A program made the translations under genes and the position numbers. DNA of 47,550 bases from Streptomyces sp. H27-H1. Lineage in GTDB: Bacteria; Actinomycetota; Actinomycetes; Streptomycetales; Streptomycetaceae. Every line of letters begins with the position of its first letter. Positions within the stretch are counted from its first letter, which is position 1. This document shows positions 1-9,100 of this stretch, piece after piece. The DNA is taken from assembly GCF_026627445.1 (NCBI RefSeq), contig NZ_JAPNLJ010000051.1, positions 1-47,550 on the forward strand, given 5' to 3'. Under the pieces are notes generated by a model. It was not told the origin of the DNA, did not search any database, and saw only the letters and a program-made list of their open reading frames with translations.

Positions 1-1
1 G

Positions 2-2224
2 GTGGTGGGTGGGTTCTGGGGTGGCCGAGGGGGCGGGTGGGGTGGGGCGGCGGTCTTCCGGGGGGATTACGGGGGTGGTCGGCTGGCTCAGGAAGACGCG
101 GCGGACCACGCGTTCCGCCGCCTGGCCGTCGTCGTGGGTGCAGAAGCGGGTCCGGAAGGACGCGCGGAGCTGCGCCGAACGCGAGCCCTGCCAGTGGCCC
201 GTGGCGAAGATGTCCACCAGCTCGTCCTCGGTGCGGGCGATCGCCCCCGGGGGGAAGCCGCGGAGGTCGAAGTACGTGCCGCGGGAGGCCTCGTACGCCT
301 CCCAGTCGTCCGCGTGGATCACGATCGGGCGGTCCAGGGACGCGTAGTCGAACATGAGGGACGAGTAGTCCGTCACCAACGCGTCCGAGGCCAGGCAGAG
401 TTCCTCCACCGAGGGGTGGGCGGAGACGTCCAGCAGGCGGGGGTGCGGTTCGGGGGAGGGGGAGCCCGCGTAGGTGAGGTGGGTGCGGGTCAGGATCGTG
501 TAGCGCGGGCCCAGGTCGCGCAGGATCCGGTCGAAGTCCAGGTGCGCGGGACGGCTGCGCCGGTAGTCGCGGTGGGTCGGCGCGTACAGGATCGCCGTGG
601 AGCCCGGCGGGATGCCGAGGCGTTCGCGCAGCTCCAGGACGTCGGCCTGGGTGGCCCGGTGGAACACGTCGTTGCGCGGGTAGCCGTATTCGAGCGTGGT
701 GTACGAGGAGGGGACCGCCTTCTCCCAGACGAGGGTGGAGTGGCGGTTCGAGGAGAGCAGGTAGTCCCACTGGTCCGCGCCTCGCAGAAGGCCGGCGAAG
801 TCCGCCGTGGGGGTGGCCGCCGGGCGGTCCTGGAGGTCGAGGCCGACCCGCTTGAGCGGGGTGCCGTGCTGCGTCTGGACGAGGATCTGGCCGGGGCGCT
901 TGACCAGGGCACGGTCGAAGTTGACGTTGGTGACGAGGTAGGTGGCGCGGGCCAGGGCCGTCCAGTACGCCGCCGAACCCGGCCGGAGCGCGGTGGTTTC
1001 GCGGGGCAGGGTCGAGGCGTGCGCCGGGTCGCAGATCCATGCCGTCCGCATGCGCGGGGCGAGTTCGCGCAGCTTGGCCTCGATCGCCGCCGGGTTGCAG
1101 GAGTAACCGCCGTGCCAGTACGCGGAGAAGACCGCCAGCTCCGGGCGGAGCGGGAGCAGGCGCTGCGTGCGGTAGTGCAGGCGCAGGGCGGTTTCGCGCA
1201 GGCCCCGCCCCAGGACGGCCCCGGCGCGGCCCGCCGTGAGCGAGGCCGAGCGGAGCAGGGACAGCAGGCGGTACGCGCGCCTCGTGCCCAGCCGCATCAG
1301 GAGGTGGCGGGTCCGGTCCGTCCGGCTCAGGGACAGCGGCCGGAGTCCCGGCACCCGGTAGCGGCGCAGCAGGGCCGAGGCCCGGGTGAAGAACTCGGCC
1401 CGGGCGGCGCGCGGGAGCCGGCGCGGGTCCGCGTACAGGGCGCAGAAGTGCTCGGCCATCCGCCGGTGCACGGCGGGCCGCCAGCGCTCCAGCTCGGGGC
1501 GGGTGGCGAGGTAGCCGAAGACGCGGTCGTACTGGTCGAAGATGTCGAGGTGGCGGCGGGTGGACGTGGTCAGGATCGAGCCCGTGCGGCGCTGGCGGTA
1601 GTGCACGCAGACCCGGTCCAGGACGGCCACGGACTCCGCCGCCAGCAGGGCGGGGTAGGTCCAGGGGGTGTCCTCGTAGAAGCCGGGCGGGAAGGCGAGG
1701 CCCTCGCGCTCCACGTATTCGCGGCGGTAGGCCTTGTTCCACACCACCATCAGCATGCCGAGGAGGGCGGGCCGGTCGGCGAGGCGGAAGCTGGCCGGGC
1801 CCTCTTCGCAGAGGCGGTGGGAGAGGCTGTTGCGGACCAGCTCGCCGGTCCAGTAGGTGCGCGCGTAGTCGTAGACGAGGACGTCCGGGGAGCCGGTGGC
1901 CTTCAGCCGGTCGGTGACGGCCTGCAGGGCGCCCGGGGCGAGGGTGTCGTCGCCGTCGAGGAAGATCAGATAGTCGCCGGTCGCCCGGGACAGGCCCGCG
2001 TTGCGGGCCGGCCCCAGGCCGAGGTTGTGCGCCAGGTGCACGGCGGTGACCCGGGGGTCGCGGGCGGCGTAGTCGTCGATGATCGAACCGCAGGCGTCCG
2101 GGGAGGCGTCGTCGACCACGATCAGTTCGAGGTCCGGGTACGACTGGGTCAGGACCGAGTCCAGACTCTCCTGGAGGTAGGCCTGGACCTTGTACGCGGG
2201 CACGATGACGCTGAACCGGGGCAC
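2..2224 (-). CDS. GT2 glycosyltransferase fused to CDP-glycerol glycerophosphotransferase (partial)
   Basis: Membrane-associated polymerase of the teichoic-acid type, expected to add glycerol-phosphate or related units to a cell-wall polymer. The frame stays open to the left edge, so the C-terminus is missing; at least 741 residues are visible. The start is the GTG at 2224, giving MPRFSVIVPAYK, the usual beginning of a family 2 glycosyltransferase. That domain covers about residues 1-220 and has the DxD-like motif FLDGDD at residues 88-93. The C-terminal half carries the marks of the glycerophosphotransferase family: QHGTPLKRVGLD near residue 450, YAPTHRD near 545, and VTDYSSLMFDYASLDRP near 617. 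The acceptor and exact donor cannot be told from sequence. A 14-bp palindrome lies just upstream (2246-2259). The downstream-facing ABC importer seems functionally separate. The family call is confident; the substrate is not known. Confidence 0.88.
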   Translation of the reverse strand, partial: MPRFSVIVPAYKVQAYLQESLDSVLTQSYPDLELIVVDDASPDACGSIIDDYAARDPRVTAVHLAHNLGLGPARNAGLSRATGDYLIFLDGDDTLAPGALQAVTDRLKATGSPDVLVYDYARTYWTGELVRNSLSHRLCEEGPASFRLADRPALLGMLMVVWNKAYRREYVEREGLAFPPGFYEDTPWTYPALLAAESVAVLDRVCVHYRQRRTGSILTTSTRRHLDIFDQYDRVFGYLATRPELERWRPAVHRRMAEHFCALYADPRRLPRAARAEFFTRASALLRRYRVPGLRPLSLSRTDRTRHLLMRLGTRRAYRLLSLLRSASLTAGRAGAVLGRGLRETALRLHYRTQRLLPLRPELAVFSAYWHGGYSCNPAAIEAKLRELAPRMRTAWICDPAHASTLPRETTALRPGSAAYWTALARATYLVTNVNFDRALVKRPGQILVQTQHGTPLKRVGLDLQDRPAATPTADFAGLLRGADQWDYLLSSNRHSTLVWEKAVPSSYTTLEYGYPRNDVFHRATQADVLELRERLGIPPGSTAILYAPTHRDYRRSRPAHLDFDRILRDLGPRYTILTRTHLTYAGSPSPEPHPRLLDVSAHPSVEELCLASDALVTDYSSLMFDYASLDRPIVIHADDWEAYEASRGTYFDLRGFPPGAIARTEDELVDIFATGHWQGSRSAQLRASFRTRFCTHDDGQAAERVVRRVFLSQPTTPVIPPEDRRPTPPAPSATPEPTHH

Positions 2225-2245
2225 GGCACATCCAGGGGTCGGCGC

Positions 2246-2259
2246 GGGCAATATTGCCC
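2246..2259. promoter_or_regulatory. 14-bp perfect palindrome upstream of the glycosyltransferase
   Basis: GGGCAATATTGCCC is a perfect palindrome 22 bp before the GTG start at 2224, in an AT-rich pocket of GC-rich DNA. Its position fits an operator. The same 129-bp gap holds a direct repeat TCGGGTTACGC at 2280-2290 and 2303-2313. The regulator is unknown. Confidence 0.4.
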
Positions 2260-2353
2260 AGGAACCCCCGGCGTGGTGATCGGGTTACGCGGGGTGCGGC
2301 ATTCGGGTTACGCAGCGTCAACCCGGCACGTCAACAGCATGATCAGAAGCGGA

Positions 2354-3277
2354 TTACTTGATCGCTCCCGCCATCACCCCCGAGACGAACTGCCGCTGGA
2401 AGGCGAAGAACACGACGAGCGGCACCACCATCGACAGGAAGGCGCCGGGCGCCAGCACGTCGATGTTGTTCCCGAACTGCCGTACCTGCTGCTGGAGTGC
2501 GACCGTGACGGGCGGGTGCGCCGAGTCCGCGAAGACCAGTGCGACCAGCATGTCGTTCCACACCCACAGGAACTGGAAGATGCCGAGCGAGGCGATCGCC
2601 GGACCGCCCAGCGGCAGCACCACCCGGGTGAACAGCCGCAGTTCGCCCGCCCCGTCGAGGCGGGCCGCCTCCAGCAGCTCGCGCGGGATCTCCGCGAAGA
2701 AGTTGCGCAGCAGGAACACGGCGAACGGCAGCCCGAAGGCGGTGTGGAAGAGGACCACGCCCGCCGTGGTCTCGAACAGGCCGATGGAGCCGAAGAGTTC
2801 GGAGACCGGGATGAGTGCCACCTGGACGGGTACGACGAGCAGCCCGACCACGATCAGGAACAGCCAGTCCCGGCCGGGGAACTCCAGCCAGGCGAAGGCG
2901 TATCCGGCGAACGCCCCCAGCGCGAGGACGAGCAGGGTCGCCGGGACGGCGATGGCCGCCGTGTCGATCAGCGAGCCCGTAACGGTCTCGTTGGCCAGCA
3001 GCCGCTCGTAGTTGGCGGCCGTCAGCCGGGATGGCTCCGTCAGCGCCCGCCACCAGCCGCCCTCGTTCAGCGCGGTGGGGGACAGGAACGAGGAGATCAG
3101 CAGCCCGAGCGTGGGCAGCAGCCAGAACAGGCCCGCCAGGACCAGGAAGACGCGCAGCGCCCCGCCGGCCGCCCGTGAGGCGAGGGACCGGGCGGTCGGC
3201 GCCGTACGGGACGGCGTCCCGGAACCGGTACGGGTATCGGAGCGGGTGGCGGACGGGGTACGCGGCAGTGGGCTCAT
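2354..3277 (-). CDS. Carbohydrate ABC transporter permease, MalG type
   Basis: Inner-membrane permease of a binding-protein-dependent sugar importer (CUT1 type), 307 residues. Residues 1-35 form a basic, Ser/Thr-rich cytoplasmic tail; about six membrane segments follow, the first near 40-63. The EAA loop that contacts the ATPase is visible at about 198-226 (IPRELLEAARLDGAGEL). The ATG start overlaps the stop of the upstream MalF-type permease by 4 bp (ATGA), so the two are translationally coupled. It is the last gene of the three-gene operon SBP-MalF-MalG. No ATPase gene is present; Streptomyces sugar importers commonly share the ATPase MsiK, encoded elsewhere, and this is inferred here. The sugar cannot be assigned. 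Confidence 0.9.
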   Translation of the reverse strand: MSPLPRTPSATRSDTRTGSGTPSRTAPTARSLASRAAGGALRVFLVLAGLFWLLPTLGLLISSFLSPTALNEGGWWRALTEPSRLTAANYERLLANETVTGSLIDTAAIAVPATLLVLALGAFAGYAFAWLEFPGRDWLFLIVVGLLVVPVQVALIPVSELFGSIGLFETTAGVVLFHTAFGLPFAVFLLRNFFAEIPRELLEAARLDGAGELRLFTRVVLPLGGPAIASLGIFQFLWVWNDMLVALVFADSAHPPVTVALQQQVRQFGNNIDVLAPGAFLSMVVPLVVFFAFQRQFVSGVMAGAIK

Positions 3278-4680
3278 CGGCGGGCCTCCCGGCGCATCCG
3301 GCGGATGTTGTAGGCCATGACGGGAACGACCAGCACCAGCAGCAGCACCGCGATGGCGCTGCCCAGACCCGGATCGGCGTCCGTGCCGAAGGAGGTCCGG
3401 TACAGCTGGAGCGCCAGCACGTTGGCGTCGTCCTGCACCGCGCCCGGCGCGATCACGTAGACGAGGTCGAAGACCTTCATGACGTTGATGACGAGGGTGA
3501 CCAGGACGACGGCCAGCACGGGCGCCAGCAGCGGCACCGTGATCCGCCGCAGCACCTGCCACTCGCTCGCCCCGTCCACCCGCGCCGCCTCCAGCAGCTC
3601 GCGCGGTACGGCGGCCAGCCCGGCCCCGATCAGCACCATCGCGAACCCGGCCCACATCCAGACGTAGGCCCCGATCACCGCCGGGGTCACCAGCGTCGGG
3701 CCGAGCCACTCCACCCCCGAGTACGCCTCCCGGAAGTTCGAGGCGGGCAGCCGCAGCATTGCGCCGTCGGCCGCGGCGGACAGGGTGAAGGTGCCGTCGG
3801 CACGGGTTTTCGCCGAGTCGACCACCCGGCCGTCCTTGACCGCCTCGACCCGCAGCCCGGCGAGCGCGGACTCGGTGGCGTCGACCGTGTTCGTCGTACC
3901 GCCCCCGCCCCGGGTGAAGTCCTGCCAGGCGGTGCCGGTGACCTTCCCGGGCTCGGCGCCCGCGGCCTGCGCCGTACGCGTCCCCGCGGGCAGGGCCTCC
4001 GGGGCGATACCGACCAGCGGCAGCTGCGCGGGCACGCCCGCCCGTACCGGATCGCGGGTCAGGTACGCGCCCCCGTCCGCCGGGACCAGCGGGGAGTCCC
4101 GGCCCGGGCGGGCCTTGGGGAAGGCGGAGGACTCGGCGAAGGTGTCGTGGACGCCGACCCAGACGGCGTTGGCCACGCCCCGGTCGGGGTCGGCGTCGTA
4201 GACGAGCCGGAAGATGATGCCCGCGGCGAGCATCGAGATGGCCATCGGCATGAAGACGATCAATTTGAACGCCGTTCCCCAGCGCACCCGTTCGGTCAGC
4301 ACGGCGAAGAGCAGGCCGAGTGCGGTGGCGGTGACCGGGGCCAGCACCACCCAGAGCGCGGTGTTTCCCAGGGCGGTGCGGATCGTGTCGTCGTTCAGGA
4401 TCTCCCGGTAGTTCCCGGCGCCCACGAACTCCTCGCCGGTGCGGTCGAAGAAGCTGCGGTAGAGCGAGTAGCCGATGGGATGCACGACGAGCGCCCCGAG
4501 CAGGACGAGGGCGGGGAGCAGGAACGCCGCGGCGGTCAGCCGGCGGCGCCCGGCCCCGGCCGGCCTGGCCGTGCGGGCGCGGAGGCGACCGCCGGCCGGC
4601 CTGGCAGCGGGAGAGGGAGCGGGAGAGGGAGCGGAGGTGGAGGTGGAGGTGGAGACGCTCTCGCGATCGGCGCGGGCCAC
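3274..4680 (-). CDS. Carbohydrate ABC transporter permease, MalF type, with large extracytoplasmic insert
   Basis: Second permease of the sugar importer, 468 residues, about 150 longer than a compact MalF-type permease. The start is a GTG 4 bp after the lipoprotein gene's stop. Residues 1-47 are a Ser/Pro/Arg-rich cytoplasmic tail and the first membrane segment is about 48-70. The EAA loop is at about 357-385 (VPRELLEAARVDGASEW). Between membrane segments, residues ~165-325 form a hydrophilic region presumed extracytoplasmic. Its second half (about 272-312) looks like a short beta-sandwich repeat of the carboxypeptidase-regulatory/CnaB kind (LAGLRVEAVKDGRVV, then TRADGTFTL). E. coli MalF also has a large periplasmic loop that touches the binding protein, so a docking role is a reasonable inference. 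The family call is sure; the insert fold is tentative. Confidence 0.88.
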   Translation of the reverse strand: MARADRESVSTSTSTSAPSPAPSPAARPAGGRLRARTARPAGAGRRRLTAAAFLLPALVLLGALVVHPIGYSLYRSFFDRTGEEFVGAGNYREILNDDTIRTALGNTALWVVLAPVTATALGLLFAVLTERVRWGTAFKLIVFMPMAISMLAAGIIFRLVYDADPDRGVANAVWVGVHDTFAESSAFPKARPGRDSPLVPADGGAYLTRDPVRAGVPAQLPLVGIAPEALPAGTRTAQAAGAEPGKVTGTAWQDFTRGGGGTTNTVDATESALAGLRVEAVKDGRVVDSAKTRADGTFTLSAAADGAMLRLPASNFREAYSGVEWLGPTLVTPAVIGAYVWMWAGFAMVLIGAGLAAVPRELLEAARVDGASEWQVLRRITVPLLAPVLAVVLVTLVINVMKVFDLVYVIAPGAVQDDANVLALQLYRTSFGTDADPGLGSAIAVLLLVLVVPVMAYNIRRMRREARR

Positions 4681-4684
4681 GGGA

Positions 4685-6064
4685 TCAGTTCCCGTAGGCC
4701 TTGGCCGCGTCCGCCTCCAGCCTCGCCTGGGTCCCCGCCACGTCCGACGGGTTCGCCAGGAAGTCCTGGAGCGCCTTCCATTCGCCCGCGCCCGGGGTTC
4801 CGCCGAAGGCCGCCGGAGCCTGGTCCGACATGTCGAAGCGGAAGTCGTCGCCCGCCGCGATCAGGGCCTGGGCGATGCCTCGCTGGATGTCGTTCGGGTA
4901 CGCGGCCGGCTCGACCGACTTGTTCGGGGAGAGGAAACCGCCCTCCTTGGCCTGGATCCGCGCCGAGTCGGCCGAGGCCAGGAACGTCAGCAGCGCCTGT
5001 GCGCCCTTGGAAGCCTTCAGCGCCACCGCCACGTCCCCGCCCGAGACCACCGGGGCCTTGGCGCCGACCGCCGGGAAGGGGAAGACCAGCGCGTCCGTGC
5101 CCACCTTCGCCTGGGTCTGCGCGATGTTCACCGCCACGAAGTCGCCCTCGTAGACCATCGCGGCCGCCGGCCGGTCCCCGCCGGTGAAGGTCTGCGTCAC
5201 CGACTTCGGGAACTCGGTCGCCAGCGCCCCGCTCTGGCCGCCCGCCAGGAAGTCCTTGCGGCCGAACAGCTCGGCCAGCGAGGTCAGCGCCTGCTTCACG
5301 CTGTCGTCCGTCCACTTGATCTGGTGCTTGGCCAACTGGTCGTACTTCTCCGGGCCCGCCTGCGAGAGGTAGACGTTCTCGAACCAGTCGGTCAGGGTCC
5401 AGCCGTCGGCCCCGGCCACCGAAACCGCGGGGGTACCCGACGCGGACAGGGTGTCTGCCGCCGTGATCAGTTCCTTCCAGGTCGCCGGGGGTCGTACGCC
5501 CGCCGCCTCGAAGGCCTTCGCGTTGTACCAGATCAGCGACTTGTTGGCGGCCTTGTAATACACGCCGTACTGGGTGCCGTCGACCGCGCCCAGTGTCTTC
5601 CAGCCGTTCGAGTAGTTCTTGTCGAGCTGGGCCTGCGCGTCGGCGCCGACCGGCTGAGCCCACTTGTTCTTGACCGCCGAGACCAGCGCCCCGACCTGAG
5701 GGAGCAGCGCCACGTCCGGCGGGGCGCCGCCCGCGATCTTCGAGCCGAGGAAGGTGACGATCGGGTCCTGCGCCGGCACGAAGGTGACCGTGGCGCCCGT
5801 CCGCCGCTCGAACTCCTTCAGGACCTTGACGAAGTTCTCCTGCTCCGCGCCCGTCCAGACGGCGGCGACTTCCAGCTTCTCCCCGTCGAGTCGGGGCAAT
5901 GCGACGGCGGGCCCCGCCGAGGCGTCGGGGCCGTCCGTGCCACTCGGGGACTTCTCGCCGTCGCTGCCGCACGCACTGAGCGCGAGCGCGCCGACGACGG
6001 CCAGAGCGGCCCAAGTGCGGTGCGGTTTAAGGAATGTCGTGTGGCTCGATCCGTACGTGCGCAT
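4685..6064 (-). CDS. Extracellular sugar-binding lipoprotein of ABC importer
   Basis: Solute-binding lipoprotein (family 1 carbohydrate-binding type), 459 residues, first gene of the importer operon. The chosen start is the ATG at 6064 (MRTYGSSHTT). The basic n-region and hydrophobic stretch WAALAVVGALALSAC end in a lipobox with Cys32 as the lipidated residue. A Gly/Ser/Asp linker follows, then a typical two-lobed binding domain. An earlier in-frame Met at 6112 would put 16 extra residues before the signal peptide and is unlikely. The gene is followed after 4 bp by the MalF-type permease. A promoter on the minus strand (TTGCGG, 17 bp, TAGACC) lies upstream. No LacI-type regulator is next to it, so the ligand stays open. 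Confidence 0.9.
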   Translation of the reverse strand: MRTYGSSHTTFLKPHRTWAALAVVGALALSACGSDGEKSPSGTDGPDASAGPAVALPRLDGEKLEVAAVWTGAEQENFVKVLKEFERRTGATVTFVPAQDPIVTFLGSKIAGGAPPDVALLPQVGALVSAVKNKWAQPVGADAQAQLDKNYSNGWKTLGAVDGTQYGVYYKAANKSLIWYNAKAFEAAGVRPPATWKELITAADTLSASGTPAVSVAGADGWTLTDWFENVYLSQAGPEKYDQLAKHQIKWTDDSVKQALTSLAELFGRKDFLAGGQSGALATEFPKSVTQTFTGGDRPAAAMVYEGDFVAVNIAQTQAKVGTDALVFPFPAVGAKAPVVSGGDVAVALKASKGAQALLTFLASADSARIQAKEGGFLSPNKSVEPAAYPNDIQRGIAQALIAAGDDFRFDMSDQAPAAFGGTPGAGEWKALQDFLANPSDVAGTQARLEADAAKAYGN

Positions 6065-6112
6065 GGCGCTGCCCCCGGTGCCTCGCTGGCGATGGTGTGT
6101 CCCGTGCCACAA

Positions 6113-6141
6113 GGTCTACGCCGCCCCGCGCACCCCCGCAA
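6113..6141 (-). promoter_or_regulatory. Predicted sigma-70-type promoter of the sugar importer operon
   Basis: Read on the minus strand, TTGCGG (6141-6136) is separated by exactly 17 bp from TAGACC (6118-6113). The start codon is 49 bp further on. The -35 lies inside the left arm of the terminator hairpin of the upstream FHA/FtsK-like gene. Confidence 0.5.
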
Positions 6142-6171
6142 TACCGCCTCGCGGTGTCCGGGGGTGCGCGG
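6126..6171 (-). terminator. Terminator hairpin after the FHA/FtsK-like gene
   Basis: A perfect 13-bp stem CCGCGCACCCCCG / CGGGGGTGCGCGG (6126-6138 and 6159-6171) encloses a second small hairpin ACCGC-CTC-GCGGT (6143-6155). It starts 8 bp after the stop codon at 6180-6182. There is no T-run, as is common in Streptomyces. Confidence 0.7.
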
Positions 6172-6179
6172 AAGACCGC

Positions 6180-9100
6180 TCAGGGGGCAGGTGGAAAGAG
6201 CACCGGTACGGCCGAGACCAGGTGCGAGGCCCGGTCCAGGGCGCTGGCCAGCAGCGCCAGGTCCGTCGGGCCGTTGCCCAGCTCACGGACCGGGCGCCGG
6301 GCCGGCGGATCGCCCATCCGCTCCCACTCCACCGGGATGACAGTCGGCCTCAAGGTCGCCGTCCGGGGGATCCGGCCGGTGACCCGGCCGCCCTGGAAGG
6401 CGACCGTGCGCCCGTCGGCGTACCGGAGCACCCCCCGGCCGGGGCCCGGCTGGTCGGGGGCGTCGAGTTCTACGCGCAGGGTCGTGAGCCGGGCCAGCTC
6501 GGTGTCGGCCGTCCGTTCCGGGCGGGCGCTGGTGGCCACCAGGTGCACACCGAGCCGGGCCCCTTCGCGGGCCACCGCCTCCAGTGCGCGGACCACCGAA
6601 CCGGCGGCGGGCCGGCCCGTGCTGCCCAGACCCGGTGCGACCAGTGCGTCGAAGTCGTCCACCAGCACGACCAGCCGGGGCAGCGGGCTGGGCCCGGCCG
6701 CCGGGTCGGTACGGGTGGCCGAGGAGCGCAGCCGCAGGGTGCCGGAACGCTGGGGTTCGAGGTCGCCGCGCAGCTCGCCGGGGGTGGGCTGACGGGGCGA
6801 GACCATCCGGTCGGAGACCTCGTGCAGCGCGTGCCACTCGGAGAACGCCGCGCCGTCCAGGAACTCGGCCCGCCGCTTGAGCTCGGCGCCCAGAGCCTGC
6901 GCGAACTCCCGCATCCGCAGCGGGTCCGAGGCCACCAGGTGCGCAGAGACGTGCGGCAGCTCCGTGCAGGGCAGCAGGCCGTCGCCGCGTTCGCCGCCGG
7001 CCCCGTCGAGCAGGACCAGGCCGAGCCGGTCGGGCCGGGCGGCGGCCGACAGGGAGGCCGCGACGGAACGGAGCAGTTCCGTACGGCCGCTGCCGGCGGG
7101 CCCCTCGATCAGCATGTGCGGCCCGTCGGTGACCAGTTCGGCGCCCACCGGCCCGCGCCGGCCGTTGCCCAGCACGATCTCCGCGAGGCCGCCGAGGTGC
7201 TGTCCCTGGTCGGTGGCAGCCGCCCAACGGGCCATCAGTGAAGCCGGGGTGGCCCGGGCCAGCCCCAACTCGTCGAGCAGTCTGGAGGTCTGGGGCAGGC
7301 TGGCGGCGGCCGGCCGGTAACCGCCCTCGGTGGCGGGGGAGTCGGGCTTGAGGGGAGCCAGGGCGCGGGCGAACCGCTCCGCCCAGGCCGCTGATACGGC
7401 GTCCGCCGTGGCCGTCCCACCGGACGCGGCCGGTCTGCCGCCCGAGACCGCGAAGGTCCGTACGGTCGTGGCCACATCGCCGCTGAGCAGGGCGGCGGCC
7501 CCGCAGTCCCGGAAGGCGGGGGTGGCCGCGCAGGCCGCCTCGTAGGTCTCGGCGACGGGCGAGGCGGGTGTCGCGGCCGGCGCCTCCGCGAGGGCCAGCA
7601 CGTGGATCCCGGCGGCCGGGCCGTGCGAGGCCAGCCGGCTGGTGATGTCCCTGAGCGCCCCGGGGCCGGGGTCCCCGTCGAGGACGAGCAGGGTGTAGGG
7701 GCCCCGGTAGCCGTACGAGGCCTCGCGGACCGCGTCCGGGCCGGCGGCGGCCCAGTGCGTGCCGAGCGGGCCGTCGTCGAGCCGCCGGGTCAGCTCCCCG
7801 GCGCGGGCGGCCGCCTGATCGCGGTCGTAGGCGAGCAGCAGCCGGCAGTCCTGCCCGTGCGCCGGGCGTACGTGGGGCAGCCAGCCGAGCCAGCCCCAGT
7901 CACGGCGGCGTTCGGCGAGGGGGCGGGCCCGGTCGGCGCAGATCAGCACGATCTCCAGGCGCTGGCCCGGGGCGTGCAGGGCGGCGAGCCGGGCGATGAC
8001 GGAGCGGGCCACACCGGTCAGCCGGGCCCGCGGTCCGGCGATGCCGAGCGCACCGGTCTCGCGGAGCGCGACCTCGCTGCCCGCGCCGAGCGCGACATCG
8101 AGCCCGGCGGGCCCGGCCCACAGCCGCGGGGCCGGCCCGAGGGCGGTGAGGAGAAGGGCCGCGGGATCGTCCGATCCGGGCCGGGCGACGACGGCGGCCG
8201 CGGTCTCGGTGACCACCTCGACCTCGGCGGCCTCCGGCCCGCGCACCCACTTGCGGGCCCAGGCCCCGATGCCGCGGCGCGATCCGCGGCGGGACTCGAT
8301 CTCGGGGGCGGGCGAGCGGTCGGGGGCGGGCTCCGCGGTGGGCTGCCCCCAGCCGCCTTCGCCGTGGTGCTCGACCCCGGTCCGGTGCTGCGCACCCGGT
8401 CCGGCGTCGCCGTACTGACCGGCGGCCCTGGCTCCGGGCGCCGATCCGCCGTGCGGCCGGACTCCGGACGCGGCCCGGCCGGGCCCGCCGTACGGCTCGA
8501 GCCCCGGCGCGGAGGCTCCGAACCCGGAGGCTCCGGATTCGGCGGCCCCGGATCCGGCGGCGGCGCGGTCGGGGGCGGCCGGGTCGGGGGCGGAGCGGTA
8601 GCCGGCCCCCGGGGTGCTGGGCCCGGGCCTGGCGATCCGGCCGGCGCGGGCGGGGCCGGCGGTGCCGTCACGGTCGGGCCCGGGGTAGGGCCAGTCGTCC
8701 GAGGAGGCGGAGCCGGGCGTGCTCCAGCCGCCGCCGGTGTACTGCTCGGAGCCTGGGGCGGCGGGGGCCGGTCCGGCGTTGCCGTTCCGGTGCGCCTCGG
8801 GCGAGCCGGAGGCGGGTCCGGGTCCGGTGCCGGTGCCGGTGCCCGGGGCGGAGCCGCCGTCCGGGGAAGGGGAGGGGTGCGGGACCCGGCCCTGCGGTGC
8901 CCGCCCGCCCGCGTGGGGGTACGCCCCGCTCGGGGCGCCGGGGACGGAGCCGGCCCAGGCGCCGCCGGGGTGCTCCCCGGGCCTCGTGCCGGGCACGGAG
9001 CCCGGGGCTTCGGCCGCGTGGCCGCCCCGGGGCCCAGGGCCCGCGCCGGGGCGCGCCGCGGGCACGGTCCGGGCCGGGGCCCCGCCGTGCCCGCGGGCCT

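Noticed and set aside
2..3178. A 1058-codon open frame on the plus strand
   Set aside because: It lies opposite two clear minus-strand genes (glycosyltransferase and permease), has Arg/Gly/Gln-rich composition and no motifs. Such shadows are normal in high-GC DNA.
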